A stretch of 44,792 nucleotides of DNA, from positions 1 to 44,792 of the forward strand of contig JAQIBF010000103.1 in NCBI GenBank assembly GCA_027859195.1, written 5' to 3'. The stretch is from Helicobacteraceae bacterium (GTDB taxonomy: Bacteria; Campylobacterota; Campylobacteria; Campylobacterales; Sulfurimonadaceae). Under the pieces are notes generated by a model. That model was not told the DNA's origin and did not search any database. It saw nothing but the letters and a program-made list of their open reading frames with translations. Shown piece by piece: positions 44,494-44,792 of this stretch. Positions within the stretch are counted from its first letter, which is position 1, and every line of letters begins with the position of its first letter. The position numbers and the translations under genes were made by a program.

Positions 44494-44792
44494 ATGAATA
44501 AGAAAATCACGTTGTTGTATGCTGAGGATGAGGTTGAGACGCGTCAAAACCATATTGATTATTTAAAAGATCGATACGATTTTAATTATCTCGAAGCAAG
44601 TGACGGCGTAGAGGCACTTGCTCTTTACAAAGCGCATAACCCCGAGATTATTTTGACCGATATCACCATGCCGAACATGGACGGATTGACTTTTGTCCAA
44701 CATGTCCGGGAACATTCTCCGTATACGAAGATCGTTATTTTGACAGCCTACGATGAACGTGAAAAACTGATGAAAGCGTTTGATCTGGACGT
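44494..44792 (+). CDS. Response regulator receiver protein, 3' end outside the window
   Basis: Two-component receiver domain. About 99 residues are visible from ATG 44494 (AAAGGTG Shine-Dalgarno). LLYAEDEVETRQ carries the acidic pair, ILTDITMPNMDGL the phospho-acceptor Asp, ILTAYDE the conserved Thr, and the sequence stops before the conserved Lys. The output domain is cut off by the window edge, so its target is unknown. A kinase gene might follow outside. Confidence 0.93.
   Translation, partial: MNKKITLLYAEDEVETRQNHIDYLKDRYDFNYLEASDGVEALALYKAHNPEIILTDITMPNMDGLTFVQHVREHSPYTKIVILTAYDEREKLMKAFDLD

Noticed and set aside
1-44792. CRISPR array, tRNA, rRNA or prophage
   Set aside because: No regularly spaced repeats, no cloverleaf or rRNA-like sequence, and no phage genes recognised.

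Overview
The window looks like a chromosomal segment of a sulfur-oxidising Campylobacterota bacterium (Sulfurimonas/Sulfurovum-like). This is inferred from protein style: a sensor kinase with an HQWRQPL H-box, the run metK - ferredoxin - ndk - DUF177 - rpmF - plsX - fabH, a clpS-clpA-aat cluster, and AT-rich promoters with clear TATAAT boxes but poor -35 boxes. No tRNA, rRNA, CRISPR array or complete insertion sequence was seen.

Region 1 (1-16.5 kb) is housekeeping. It holds a peroxiredoxin cut by the window edge, metK, a 2[4Fe-4S] ferredoxin, ndk, the DUF177/rpmF/plsX/fabH fatty-acid start module, two small genes, a sensor histidine kinase, pabB-pyrB-bioD on the minus strand, a trans-sulfuration PLP enzyme, a type II NADH dehydrogenase-like protein, and clpS-clpA-aat. 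A 262-bp MITE-like element with 18-bp terminal inverted repeats sits upstream of clpS.

Region 2 (16.5-40.3 kb) is one large biosynthetic locus that combines an aryl polyene (APE) pathway with a dialkylresorcinol (DAR) pathway, the combination that gives flexirubin-type pigments. An aromatic amino acid ammonia-lyase would supply the aryl-acrylate starter. Four acyl carrier proteins, three catalytic ketosynthases, two chain-length-factor-like partners, a FabG-type ketoreductase and two hotdog dehydratases would build the polyene. DarB and DarA would make the resorcinol. A methyltransferase, a halogenase-like flavoprotein, two acyltransferases and a GT2 glycosyltransferase would tailor or esterify it. 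An ABC-2 exporter, a LolA-like carrier and an MMPL exporter would move it to the outer membrane. The locus runs as one long + strand block (18147-28798), a 719-bp structured gap, two minus-strand genes, then a second + strand block (31820-40258). darA carries an in-frame stop at codon 44.

Region 3 (40.3-44.8 kb) holds a small membrane protein that may be frameshifted, a 751-residue repeat-bearing lipoprotein, a membrane protein with an upstream repeat shared with the lipoprotein gene, and the start of a response regulator.

Points that most deserve a second look are the hybrid APE-DAR locus itself, the darA stop, the ClpA Walker B Asp-to-Tyr change, the structured gap at 28.8-29.5 kb (hairpins, a possible small RNA and a possible group II intron 5' fragment), and a hairpin pair with two alternative partners that covers a ribosome binding site at 36.36-36.41 kb.
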